Shown here: piece by piece, positions 13,563-20,772 of the stretch
Layout of the letters: every line of letters begins with the position of its first letter
Position numbering within the stretch: the stretch's first letter is position 1
Translations under genes and position numbers: made by a program
Source: a virus
Virus record (IMG/VR): IMGVR_UViG_3300010151_000252
Location: 1-20,827 of that record
Direction: 5' to 3' (one strand)
DNA length: 20,827 nucleotides
Notes under the pieces: model-generated
The model's input: only the letters and a program-made list of their open reading frames with translations
Told to the model about the DNA's origin: nothing
Database searches by the model: none

Positions 13563-14428
13563 TGTCTGTCAATTGGGCAAATATTTTATTGGATACTGGA
13601 ATAGATGTACCAATACAAAAACCTCAATTTAATATTCAATGTCCATTTCACGAGGATACACACGCATCTTGTTCGATTAATGTGGACAAAGGTAAGTGGA
13701 TTTGTTTTGTGGGGTGTGGACAAGGTAGTTTACAGACATTAGTACAAAGAATACTAGGATTAAGTAAAGAAGCTATAGAGATGTATCTAATGGAAAAAAC
13801 TTTAGTGTTTGACATTGATATGTTTGATGAATACACACCCCTAAGTAACGATGCTTTACCTGAAGTAGAGTTTCCATTTACGAAGGGATATGTACCTTGG
13901 TGGATATTTGATAGAGGATTTACTAAGGAAGTCTTAAAAGAATGGGATTGTGGAGTAGATGATTACGACAATCTTATAATTCCCATAAAAGATAGGACTT
14001 CTAGATTAGTAGGATGGGTAACTAGACATTATGATAGGAATCCAAAATATATGTATTCAAAGGGATTAAAGAAGTCACAGGTTTTATTTGGTGAACATAA
14101 GATAAAACCTAGTCCTTTTATCTGTATTACAGAAGGGACTCTTGATACAATGTGGCTAGACCAACATGGGTTTAGTTCAGTTGCTATTTTAGGAGTGACT
14201 CTTTCACGAAATCAACAGGAAGCATTGATTAACTTGCCTACTGATGAGTTAGTATTGTGTTTAGATAACGATGAAGCAGGAGAAATTGGAAGGGATAAAG
14301 CAATGGCTTGCCTTTCTAAAAGTTTTGTGGTAAGCTACATACAAATACCAAATGAGTACAAAGATGTACAAGACATTAGAAATAAAAAAATTTTAAACGA
14401 ACTAATAGAATCAAGAACATTTTGGTAA
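13562..14428 (+). CDS. DNA primase, CHC2 zinc finger plus TOPRIM
   Basis: 288 residues. Near the N-terminus, C27-P-F-H30 with E-D-T-H and S-x-N-V-D-K-G-x-W-x-C48-F-V-G-C52-G is a DnaG-type CHC2 zinc-binding domain; the last pair has three residues between cysteines instead of the usual two. The C-terminal half is a TOPRIM domain: I-T-E191-G-T-L-D195 and L-D235-N-D237-E-A-G240 provide the conserved Glu and the DxD metal-binding pair. It would make RNA primers for lagging-strand synthesis. Compared with bacterial DnaG it lacks a C-terminal helicase-binding domain, so contact with the separate DnaB-type helicase may involve another surface or a small accessory protein. The gene overlaps the preceding stop by one base. 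Confidence 0.87.
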   Translation: MSVNWANILLDTGIDVPIQKPQFNIQCPFHEDTHASCSINVDKGKWICFVGCGQGSLQTLVQRILGLSKEAIEMYLMEKTLVFDIDMFDEYTPLSNDALPEVEFPFTKGYVPWWIFDRGFTKEVLKEWDCGVDDYDNLIIPIKDRTSRLVGWVTRHYDRNPKYMYSKGLKKSQVLFGEHKIKPSPFICITEGTLDTMWLDQHGFSSVAILGVTLSRNQQEALINLPTDELVLCLDNDEAGEIGRDKAMACLSKSFVVSYIQIPNEYKDVQDIRNKKILNELIESRTFW

Positions 14429-14440
14429 AAAGGAGATAAT

Positions 14441-15112
14441 ATGAGTGGAATAAGTAAGATAATGCAGAAAAGAGAAGATAGTAGGGCTCCAGCAGATAGA
14501 GCAACTAATAAAGAAGTATGGTTTAAAGATGGAGACCAAGTTTTTGTTACTCCTATAGCAACTGGAGAGGAGAATGACACTAATTTAGATGAAATCTATA
14601 TGTATACATTTAAGAATTCAGACTCTAGATGGACTAATCGTCTACAAGATGAGAATATAGATACTTCAGATGTACCATCTAATATAAGACCGTCCCATAA
14701 ATTTGCTTTTTGGGGTTATGTACATGAAATTATACATGGTGAAAAGAAGAATGATACATGGGAAGAGGTTGCTGGCCCCGGTGGGCGTAAGTTCTTTAAG
14801 GAATTAGTTAATGACTTTAGGGTTATTGCTATATCCTTTGGTCGTAGTGACTATGTTTGGAACCAATTAGTAGATATATACAATGATTGGGGTTCATTAA
14901 ACAAAGGAGTTATAAGAATTAAACGAGCTGGAGTAGGTATGTATGATACATCTTATACATTAACTGGAACAGCTAGAAGTTCTGAAGTTCCTGAAGAGTT
15001 TGTAGCCAAACAAAGTGAACTACCTTCTATAAAAGGTTACTTTGTAGAGAGGTATGGTAATACTCCATCTACTAATGGCAAAGTATCCTTAGATAAAGAA
15101 GAGTTATTCTAA
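14441..15112 (+). CDS. Probable single-stranded DNA-binding protein
   Basis: 223 residues; ATG with AAGGAG upstream. The N-terminus is basic and flexible (SKIMQKREDSRAPADR). The centre alternates strands with aromatic residues (VFVTPI, YMYTFK, KFAFWGYVHEII, FRVIAISFG) and a late segment K161-RAGVGMYDTSYTLTG resembles the strand pair of several phage SSBs. The C-terminal tip is acidic and ends in a hydrophobic residue (SLDKEELF), as in SSBs where it docks helicase, polymerase and primase partners. Position between primase and DNA polymerase matches phage SSB genes. It is not a classic E. coli-type SSB, and homology would need a profile search; an alternative is another replication accessory protein. 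Confidence 0.62.
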   Translation: MSGISKIMQKREDSRAPADRATNKEVWFKDGDQVFVTPIATGEENDTNLDEIYMYTFKNSDSRWTNRLQDENIDTSDVPSNIRPSHKFAFWGYVHEIIHGEKKNDTWEEVAGPGGRKFFKELVNDFRVIAISFGRSDYVWNQLVDIYNDWGSLNKGVIRIKRAGVGMYDTSYTLTGTARSSEVPEEFVAKQSELPSIKGYFVERYGNTPSTNGKVSLDKEELF

Positions 15113-15117
15113 ACAAC

Positions 15118-17082
15118 ATGCTTGTAACTGAACAAAATTATAAAGATGTTGAGTTAAAACTGGCTAAAATAGATACATGGGTGGTTGATGTAGAGACTAA
15201 TGGGTTAGACCCTTTTGGTAAGAATCAAATCTGTGGTCTAGGAGTAGGGACGTTAGAAGGGGAAACATATTATTTCCCCTTCAGACATCAGCAAGGAATT
15301 AACTTACCTATAGAAATGCAAAAAAATATAATAGCTTTAGCTAATTTAAGGAAGACCTTAATAGGGTATAACTTAAAATTTGATTTACATTTCTTAGCAG
15401 CAGAAGGTTTAGAGGTTTTAAATAAAACTTTAATTGACGTTATAGTAATGGTACGTTTAACTGAACCATCTGAAGAAAAAGAGATGGGATTATCTAAAAC
15501 TATTATTCGTAGTTATGGACAAGAAGCTGCTCAATATGATATAGATACTAAAAAATATCTACGAAGTAATAAGTGGCACAAAGATTTCTCATTAGCTCCT
15601 TCAGATATATTAGGAGAGTATTGTGAAAAAGATGTAGTATGGACAACTAAGCTATATATTGATAGGTTAAATAAAATTAAAGCTACAAAACAAGAAAGGA
15701 TATTTGCTTTAGAGTGTGAATTAACTAAAGTTTTATATGAAATGGAAAATGCTGGAGTACAAATAGATACTGATTATGCAAGAAATTCTCAGGACAAAAT
15801 TCAAGAGCGACAAGAACAACTAGCTAATAAGATTTTTGATTTAGTAGGGGAATTTAACATTAATAGTACTCAACAGTTATGTGAAGTTATGAATGCTAAT
15901 GGTATATTCTCACCTCTAGAAACACCTAAAGGTGCTCAATCGTGGGGGGAAATGGCATTAGTACAGATTAATAATCCTTTTGCAGGGTTTGTTAGGCAGT
16001 ACAGAGCTTTAGGTAAGTTATTATCTACTTATCTAGAACCTTATACAGAATCACCTACAATGCATACCAATTTTTGCAATTGGGGTACATTAACAGGTAG
16101 ACTATCTTCAAGAGAACCTAATCTTCAAAACATACCTAGAAACCATTTTAAATTAAGTGATGTAGTTTTGAATGAAGAAGAACGACATATAGTTAGAGGA
16201 AGGATTAATGCTTTGATATCATCTAAAGGAGGTACAGTAAATAGTACTTTAGATGATGATGTTATAGATACTTGGGGTTTTGTGGGAGATGAATCATACG
16301 AAGAAGCAGATTCAACTCAAATAGCTGTTCGTAGACTATTTACACCACGACCAGAGTACTCATTAGTAGCTTTTGACTACTCTCAAATGGAAGTTCGTGT
16401 GTTTTTAAGCTATTTTCAGAATGAGGAAATTGAGGAATTATTAAAACAGTCGGATATAGACTTTCATGGGGAGGCTGCGAAGTTAGCTTTTAATGTAAAT
16501 GAAGAGGACAAAGGGTTTAAAGAGTTCAGACAGATGGCTAAAGCTATTACTTTTGGCACTATTTATGGAATAGGTAGTAAGAAACTAGCTGTTCAGTTAG
16601 GAATCACCCCTAAACAGGCATTAGAATACAAAAGAAAGTACTTTGCAGGGCTTAAAGGGTCTAAAGAATTCTTTGACCAAGTGGTTCAAGCTGTAACTAT
16701 TAAAGGTTTTATAAAGAATAGGTATGGAAGATTATATAGAGTACCTAAAAATTTGGGGTATAAAGGAGTAAATTACTTAGTTCAGGGTACTTCAGCAGAT
16801 ATATTGAGTGAACGAATGATAGAAGTAGCCAGTTATTTAAGAAATACTAAAAGTAGATTGCTGTTACAGGTACACGATGAAGTTATATGTGAAGTACATA
16901 AGGATGACCTTAAAACAGTACCTCATAAGATTAAAGAATTGATGGAAATAAACAGTTTAGATATTCCCTTATATGTTGATATGGAATTCTGTAATCCTTC
17001 ATGGGCAAATAAGATAGATTTTGAAAAACCCTTGACAGAAGATAAAGAAGATGATATAGTAGATTATATAGATTGGAATTAG
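15118..17082 (+). CDS. polA: Family A DNA polymerase with 3'-5' exonuclease
   Basis: 654 residues, no 5'-3' exonuclease domain, as usual in phages. Exonuclease motifs: Exo I D24-V-E26-T-N-G, Exo II N85-L-K-F-D89, Exo III Y168-C-E-K-D172, all intact. Polymerase motifs: GRLSSREPNLQNIPR (to R341), motif A D420-Y-S-Q-M-E-V-R-V, motif B R471-x3-K475-x3-F479-G-T-I-Y483-G, motif C Q-V-H586-D587-E588. F479 aligns with E. coli Pol I Phe762, the wild-type form. Between R341 and R405 there is an extra segment of about 50 residues not present in E. coli Pol I (NALISSKGGTVNSTLDDD and neighbours). Start ATG is 5 bases after the SSB stop without a clear ribosome binding site, so translation may be coupled. 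It is the phage replicative polymerase. Confidence 0.93.
   Translation: MLVTEQNYKDVELKLAKIDTWVVDVETNGLDPFGKNQICGLGVGTLEGETYYFPFRHQQGINLPIEMQKNIIALANLRKTLIGYNLKFDLHFLAAEGLEVLNKTLIDVIVMVRLTEPSEEKEMGLSKTIIRSYGQEAAQYDIDTKKYLRSNKWHKDFSLAPSDILGEYCEKDVVWTTKLYIDRLNKIKATKQERIFALECELTKVLYEMENAGVQIDTDYARNSQDKIQERQEQLANKIFDLVGEFNINSTQQLCEVMNANGIFSPLETPKGAQSWGEMALVQINNPFAGFVRQYRALGKLLSTYLEPYTESPTMHTNFCNWGTLTGRLSSREPNLQNIPRNHFKLSDVVLNEEERHIVRGRINALISSKGGTVNSTLDDDVIDTWGFVGDESYEEADSTQIAVRRLFTPRPEYSLVAFDYSQMEVRVFLSYFQNEEIEELLKQSDIDFHGEAAKLAFNVNEEDKGFKEFRQMAKAITFGTIYGIGSKKLAVQLGITPKQALEYKRKYFAGLKGSKEFFDQVVQAVTIKGFIKNRYGRLYRVPKNLGYKGVNYLVQGTSADILSERMIEVASYLRNTKSRLLLQVHDEVICEVHKDDLKTVPHKIKELMEINSLDIPLYVDMEFCNPSWANKIDFEKPLTEDKEDDIVDYIDWN
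17032..17060 (+). promoter_or_regulatory. Near-consensus sigma-70 promoter ahead of the SET-domain gene
   Basis: TTGACA at 17032-17037, 17-base spacer, TATAGT at 17055-17060 (5 of 6), inside the last codons of the polymerase gene; predicted start near 17067. Next is AGGAGG (17086-17091) and the SET-domain gene. It shares CTTGACAGAAGATAA with the site at 11902. Confidence 0.5.
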
Positions 17083-17100
17083 ATTAGGAGGTATGAAGAT

Positions 17101-17424
17101 ATGTACAAACCATTACCAGACACGCTTAGTGTAGGAAGGTCAGAGATAGAAGGATTAGGATTATTTGTTGTAGAAGAAATTCCTGTTGGAACTACATTAG
17201 GTATAACTCATGTAGAGAATAAAGAATTTGAGAATGGTTGGATTAGAACCCCTCTTGGAGGATTCTATAACCATTCAGATACACCTAATTGTAAGTTAGA
17301 GACAAAATACTTAGAAACAGTAGAAGTAAAAGAATTATATACTTTAAAAGATTTAAAGTTAGGTGATGAGATAACTTGTGTATATACCATATGGGATATA
17401 GAAAAGGATTTAGCTGATGGATAA
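17101..17424 (+). CDS. SET-domain protein (putative lysine methyltransferase)
   Basis: 107 residues. Characteristic SET motifs occur in order: S14-E-I-E-G-L-G-L-F (start of the domain, the GxG turn that contacts S-adenosylmethionine), GGFYNHSDTPNC at 53-64 (the conserved N-H-S-x-x-P-N-C signature), and LKLGDEITCVY at 85-95 with Y95 at the catalytic tyrosine position. Such domains normally transfer methyl groups from SAM to lysine side chains of proteins. The protein is a minimal SET domain without pre- or post-SET cysteine clusters, similar in size to the viral vSET of chloroviruses. The substrate is unknown; host or phage proteins binding DNA are possible targets. The gene has AGGAGG upstream, a promoter-like site before it, and overlaps the next gene by 8 bases. 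Confidence 0.8.
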   Translation: MYKPLPDTLSVGRSEIEGLGLFVVEEIPVGTTLGITHVENKEFENGWIRTPLGGFYNHSDTPNCKLETKYLETVEVKELYTLKDLKLGDEITCVYTIWDIEKDLADG

Positions 17425-17704
17425 AGAAATTAGTGAATGGGTATCTGAATTCAATGAAGAGGCCTTGTTTGCAGATGGGTTTGAGGATGCTTTTGTAGGA
17501 GTAATAGAAAGATTTGGACAAGACCCTATTGCTGTATATGATAGAGAGAAATGTATAGCAATTCTTATGGAACAATTTGATGATGATAATGACGAAGAAA
17601 GAGATTTATATGAAGAAGCAGAAGACTATTTTGGTTATAATGTAATAGGGTCATGGGTAGGAGAAGGTACTCCAGCATTTATTACTAGATATGAAAAAGA
17701 ATAA
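17417..17704 (+). CDS. Acidic conserved-type phage hypothetical protein
   Basis: 95 residues, very acidic, overlapping the SET gene by 8 bases, which suggests translational coupling. The sequence has a pattern I have seen in many phage hypotheticals: FNEEALFADGFEDAFVG, AVYDREKCIAILM, then EEAEDYFGYNVIGSWVGEGTPAF. No enzymatic motif is evident. Its acidity and size would suit a protein that mimics DNA or binds a basic partner, but that is speculation. Confidence 0.7.
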   Translation: MDKEISEWVSEFNEEALFADGFEDAFVGVIERFGQDPIAVYDREKCIAILMEQFDDDNDEERDLYEEAEDYFGYNVIGSWVGEGTPAFITRYEKE

Positions 17705-17714
17705 GGAGGAAAGC

Positions 17715-17861
17715 ATGAAAAAATGGTTAGCAATATTAGGAACAAGTACTGTGTCAGCTATGGCATTAGCTGCATGGTGGGCTAAGGTGAAAGGAAAACA
17801 AAAGGTCGAAAGTAAAGAAGAAGAAGAAGAAGTAACCCAAGCAGACATTGGTTGGGGATAA
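17715..17861 (+). CDS. 48-residue membrane-anchored peptide
   Basis: Short gene with an excellent ribosome binding site (AAGGAGGA at 17703-17710, just after the preceding stop) and an ATG at 17715. It encodes one N-terminal hydrophobic helix (WLAILGTSTVSAMALAAWWA), a basic stretch (KVKGKQK), then a glutamate-rich run (KEEEEEV) and GWG end. The basic residues after the helix suggest that the C-terminal tail faces the cytoplasm, or that the helix is a signal sequence. Its TAA overlaps the ribosome binding site of the next gene. Function unknown. Confidence 0.6.
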   Translation: MKKWLAILGTSTVSAMALAAWWAKVKGKQKVESKEEEEEVTQADIGWG

Positions 17862-17871
17862 GGAGGTAAAT

Positions 17872-18090
17872 ATGTCAAAAGTAAGTGTACATTTAGGTTT
17901 TACATTCAGAGTAGGGCCACTAGACCAGAATCAATACGGTAGAGTTGACTTAACCTATGACCAGATTGATACTGAACTACCACTTCAGCCTCAATTAGAG
18001 GCATCTGATGAAGTATCAAATGTGGTTTGGAAAACTATAAAAGGTAAAGTAGACTCTCAAATTGATGAGATGCTAAACGAAGGAGGATAA
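17872..18090 (+). CDS. Small hypothetical protein (72 aa)
   Basis: Start chosen at ATG 17872 because AGGAGG at 17861-17866 is 5 bases upstream; the longer TTG start at 17848 would overlap the preceding gene without a ribosome binding site. The N-terminus is beta-like (VSVHLGFTFRVGPL), followed by YGRVDLTYDQIDTELPL and a helical C-terminus (VVWKTIKGKVDSQIDEML). Similar small proteins are found among phage replication genes, but no function is known to me. Confidence 0.6.
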   Translation: MSKVSVHLGFTFRVGPLDQNQYGRVDLTYDQIDTELPLQPQLEASDEVSNVVWKTIKGKVDSQIDEMLNEGG

Positions 18091-18091
18091 T

Positions 18092-18340
18092 ATGGGAGAA
18101 AGCCATCAAGCGACAGTTTTAGATGCTATATTATCTGAACGAGTTAGACAAGATGAAATATGGGGAGACCAATCGAAGCACAATGATTCAGAATGGAATG
18201 TTATAGCTACTCAACAACAAGGAGAAGTAGCTAAAACTATAAAAGAGAGTATGAATGCTAAGTTATTTATAGAGCTTATTCAGACTGGTGCTATATATTT
18301 TGCTTGGGCTGAGTCCCTTTTAAGGAGGATAGAGGAATGA
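18092..18340 (+). CDS. MazG-like (DUF550-type) protein with altered motif
   Basis: 82 residues, ATG with AAGGAGG upstream; its end overlaps the recA start by 4 bases (ATGA). The pattern E16-R-x-R-Q-D-E-I-W-G followed by H30-x-D and a helix pair is typical of phage MazG-like/DUF550 proteins related to all-alpha NTP pyrophosphohydrolases that clean nucleotide pools. In the active-site helix, where family members have E-E-x-G-E, this protein has Q41-Q-Q-G44-E45, so two of the glutamates that hold Mg are glutamines. The next helix keeps E61-L-I-Q. The hydrolase may be inactive or changed in metal use, or may act as a binding protein. Family membership is likely, activity is doubtful. Confidence 0.65.
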   Translation: MGESHQATVLDAILSERVRQDEIWGDQSKHNDSEWNVIATQQQGEVAKTIKESMNAKLFIELIQTGAIYFAWAESLLRRIEE

Positions 18341-19287
18341 AGAACTCTGCTGAAGAAGTCATACAAGACTTATTAAAAAGTACTAAACTTAATATACAAA
18401 GAGGGTCAGATGATGCGTTTATGTATAGTCGTATCCCTTTTGGAATACCAGCATTAGATGATTTAACTGGTGGAGGTATACCAAAGAAGCGAATGACTAT
18501 TCTATATGGCCCTACTAACGTAGGTAAATCATATCTAGCTTCACAGATAGTAGTTAATACCCAAAAAGAAGGGGGTACTGCTGCTTGGATAGATACAGAA
18601 CTATCATGGGATAGTGCATGGATGTCTAAATGTGGGGTGGATGTAGATAATACTTTAGTATCTCAACCTGTAAATGGTGAAGAAGCTATGGATATTATTA
18701 AAGAACTAATGCAGGTAGGTATAGATGTTATAGTATTAGACAGTATAGCAGGTTTAGTACCCACAGCAGTAGTACAAGAAGAGTTTTCTTATAATCCTAT
18801 GGCATGGCAAGCTAGATTTGTAAATTCAGCTCTGCCTAAAATTCTACCCAATCTAAAAATGGGGTCAGCATTTGTAGCCATAAATCAAGTACGAAGTAGT
18901 ATTGGGCCAGTAGCATTAGATAATATGCCCGGAGGATTAGCTCAAGCATTCTTTGCCCATTTCTTATTACAAGTACGAAGACAGGGCTGGTTAGAAGAGA
19001 TGAGAGGTAAGACTAAAACTAAAGTAGGATTTGATATGGAGGTTAGAGTACGCAAAACCAAAGTTGGTGGAGAGAATTGGGATTCTGCCGTAGTACCATT
19101 CAGAGTAGAAGGAGGAATTGATATAGTAGAAAGTTTTATTAGAGAAGCTATAGAGAAGAAAGTGATTACTCAAGCTGGAGCATGGTATACTTATGAAGGA
19201 GAGAAGGTTATGGGATTGAATGGGATTAAGAGTTTGTTTATAGATAACCCTAATAAGTTTGAAGCTCTACAAAAAGCTGTAGTATGA
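18337..19287 (+). CDS. recA: RecA-family recombinase
   Basis: 316 residues. Walker A G58-P-T-N-V-G-K64-S65, catalytic glutamate region W-I-D-T-E88 (equivalent to E96 of E. coli RecA), Walker B I-D-V-I-V-L-D135-S, and the ATP-sensing/L2 start F-V-A-I-N-Q184-V-R (equivalent to Q194) are all present. The C-terminal part AGAWYTYEGEKVMG matches the conserved end of bacterial RecA. Length is near bacterial RecA minus its acidic tail, and similarity is closer to RecA than to T4 UvsX by eye. It promotes strand exchange in recombination-dependent replication and repair of phage DNA. It overlaps the preceding gene and the next nuclease gene by 4 bases each, suggesting coupled translation. Confidence 0.9.
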   Translation: MKNSAEEVIQDLLKSTKLNIQRGSDDAFMYSRIPFGIPALDDLTGGGIPKKRMTILYGPTNVGKSYLASQIVVNTQKEGGTAAWIDTELSWDSAWMSKCGVDVDNTLVSQPVNGEEAMDIIKELMQVGIDVIVLDSIAGLVPTAVVQEEFSYNPMAWQARFVNSALPKILPNLKMGSAFVAINQVRSSIGPVALDNMPGGLAQAFFAHFLLQVRRQGWLEEMRGKTKTKVGFDMEVRVRKTKVGGENWDSAVVPFRVEGGIDIVESFIREAIEKKVITQAGAWYTYEGEKVMGLNGIKSLFIDNPNKFEALQKAVV

Positions 19288-19604
19288 ACATAACACCCAA
19301 AGATTATACATCTCAAGAGAATATAATAGCTGAATGTTTATCTGAATTTGGTATGAGATATGCTCAACAGTATGAGATTTCCCCATATACAGTAGATTTT
19401 TATATTCCTGATATAGGAACTATAATAGAAGCTGATGGAAAATATGGACATCTACAGAAAAGAGACAGAAAAAGAGATTGTTATCTATCAAATCAAAAAG
19501 GGATAGAGTATATTCTACATATTAAAGAATATACAAAAGAAAAGATAAAGGAGCAAGTATGGCAGGAATTAAACAAATTAGCAGTATACCAACCAAACAA
19601 CTAA
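19284..19604 (+). CDS. Vsr/DUF559-like PD-(D/E)XK endonuclease
   Basis: 106 residues, starting in the ATGA overlap with recA. A compact nuclease core is visible: E12 in the first helix, Y30-E-I-S-P-Y-T-V-D38-F-Y-I-P, then I-I-E49-A-D51-G-x-x-G-H56, followed by R60-D-R-K-R-D65. This arrangement matches small single-domain nucleases related to Vsr mismatch endonucleases and DUF559 proteins, with D38 and E49-x-D51 as likely metal ligands. Some such genes are free-standing phage homing or repair nucleases. Being inside the recombination operon suggests a repair or DNA-processing job rather than homing, but specificity cannot be read. It overlaps the following gene by 46 bases. Confidence 0.65.
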   Translation: MNITPKDYTSQENIIAECLSEFGMRYAQQYEISPYTVDFYIPDIGTIIEADGKYGHLQKRDRKRDCYLSNQKGIEYILHIKEYTKEKIKEQVWQELNKLAVYQPNN

Positions 19605-20263
19605 ACAAAAGTAAGAAACCAAGAAAGGCTAGAGTAAAAAATCAAGACCGAGCTCTTTTGACACATATAGAGGGAGTATTATGTTATAGTAAACCTTGGA
19701 CTACTAGTGGAGTATTTTATCCATCAATGTTAGGTAATAAGTGTGATAGATATTTATATCTTGCATATCAAGGAAATTTGCCTACTCAAACTATTACAGC
19801 TAAAACAGCTCGTATTTTTGATAATGGAAGTCAGTTAGAGGTTAGAATGAAGAGATACTTTGAAAGAATGGGGATATTTATAGCTGCTGAACAATCGGTT
19901 AAATTAGCTAATCCTAATATTTCAGGTAGGTATGACTTTCTATTATCACATATAAAGCATGGTCGAATACTTCTAGAATTAAAATCTATTAATACCAAAG
20001 GGTTTGAGGCTTTAATAGAAGCTCCTAAACCAGAACATGCTATACAATTGCAGATATATCTTAATCTAGCAGGTATAGATAATGGAGTTGTACTATATGA
20101 GAATAAAAATGACCAAGAATTAAAGGCTTTTAAGGTAGACAAAGACACTAAAGTATGGGATAATATAATAGAAAGGTGTATTAAGATTCAAAACATGTTG
20201 CCTCTAGATGCACCTAATATTTGTACTGGAGATTATTTTTGTGCCTGTAAGGAGGTTAAGTAA
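19559..20263 (+). CDS. Cas4/RecB-like PD-(D/E)XK exonuclease, probable Fe-S type
   Basis: 234 residues; ATG with AAGGAG (19548-19553) 5 bases upstream. Nuclease motifs: E94 in the helix, G-R-Y-D126-F-L, L-E140-L-K142-S, and Q163-L-Q-I-Y167, matching the RecB/Cas4 order D, ExK, QxxxY. Four cysteines are placed as in Cas4 and AddB-type Fe-S nucleases: C62 (N-K-C-D-R-Y) in the N-terminal part and C222, C228, C230 at the C-terminus. The spacing in the last group (C-x5-C-x-C) is slightly unusual. It likely resects DNA ends to make single-stranded tails for RecA. Adjacent to recA and the Vsr-like nuclease; there is no CRISPR locus here, so a CRISPR role is unlikely. Confidence 0.78.
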   Translation: MAGIKQISSIPTKQLNKSKKPRKARVKNQDRALLTHIEGVLCYSKPWTTSGVFYPSMLGNKCDRYLYLAYQGNLPTQTITAKTARIFDNGSQLEVRMKRYFERMGIFIAAEQSVKLANPNISGRYDFLLSHIKHGRILLELKSINTKGFEALIEAPKPEHAIQLQIYLNLAGIDNGVVLYENKNDQELKAFKVDKDTKVWDNIIERCIKIQNMLPLDAPNICTGDYFCACKEVK

Positions 20264-20772
20264 TGGATAATAGAGAAACTAAATGGACTCCTATAAAAGC
20301 ATTAGGTAGAGCACAGAAGTATGTGGATGATTTAATGATTCCTTCTATAGGAAAAGAGACTACAAAAGAATATGCTTTAAATTATTCTAATCTTATGAAT
20401 GAAGATAATCGTAAAATAGAAGAATATTTAACAGCTTATGGAGGATATAAAGCTTATCTAGAGATTCAATTATCGGATTGTTCTTCTAAAAAGACTGCAT
20501 TAGAAGCAGCTTTTGACGAAGGATATGCAACAGCTATATATAAATTAGCTGAAGAACGAGAAGAAGATGGAAAGAAAAAGTTAACTCGTGAAGAAGTACG
20601 AGGAGCAGCTATGTCAAAGTACGAACAGTTAAGAGAACTAAAAAGAGAGATTATAGAACAAGAAGCTATATGTACTAGAGTATCTGGCTTGTTAAATGCC
20701 TATAAAGCAACTTATGATGCTGTTTCTAGGATTGTGACTTTGAGAACATTTGGAAGTGACAATGCTAAATAA
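20263..20772 (+). CDS. Hypothetical helical protein of the recombination operon
   Basis: 169 residues, ATG overlapping the preceding stop (TAATG) with AAGGAGG upstream. The sequence is mostly helical with many charged residues, and a likely coiled-coil near residues 92-150 (KLAEEREEDGKKKLTREEVR and following KYEQLRELKREIIEQE). The end RVSGLLNAYKATYDAVSRIVTLR is typical of small phage proteins encoded next to Holliday-junction resolvase genes. Function is not known to me; a partner or loader for recombination proteins is plausible from position only. Confidence 0.6.
   Translation: MDNRETKWTPIKALGRAQKYVDDLMIPSIGKETTKEYALNYSNLMNEDNRKIEEYLTAYGGYKAYLEIQLSDCSSKKTALEAAFDEGYATAIYKLAEEREEDGKKKLTREEVRGAAMSKYEQLRELKREIIEQEAICTRVSGLLNAYKATYDAVSRIVTLRTFGSDNAK

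Noticed and set aside
13809-13837. TTGACA in the primase gene as a further promoter
   Set aside because: The hexamer 17 bases downstream is TACACA, with only half the consensus positions matched, and no better box is at 16 or 18.
17848-17874. TTG start at 17848 for the 72-residue gene
   Set aside because: It overlaps the 48-residue gene without a ribosome binding site; AGGAGG at 17861-17866 points to the ATG at 17872.
19658-19690. TTGACA at 19658-19663 in the Cas4-like gene as promoter
   Set aside because: No acceptable -10 box at 16-18 bases; TTATAG lies at 20 bases, too far.
19559-20263. A CRISPR adaptation role for the Cas4-like protein
   Set aside because: There are no repeats, cas1 or cas2 nearby; the neighbours are recombination genes.
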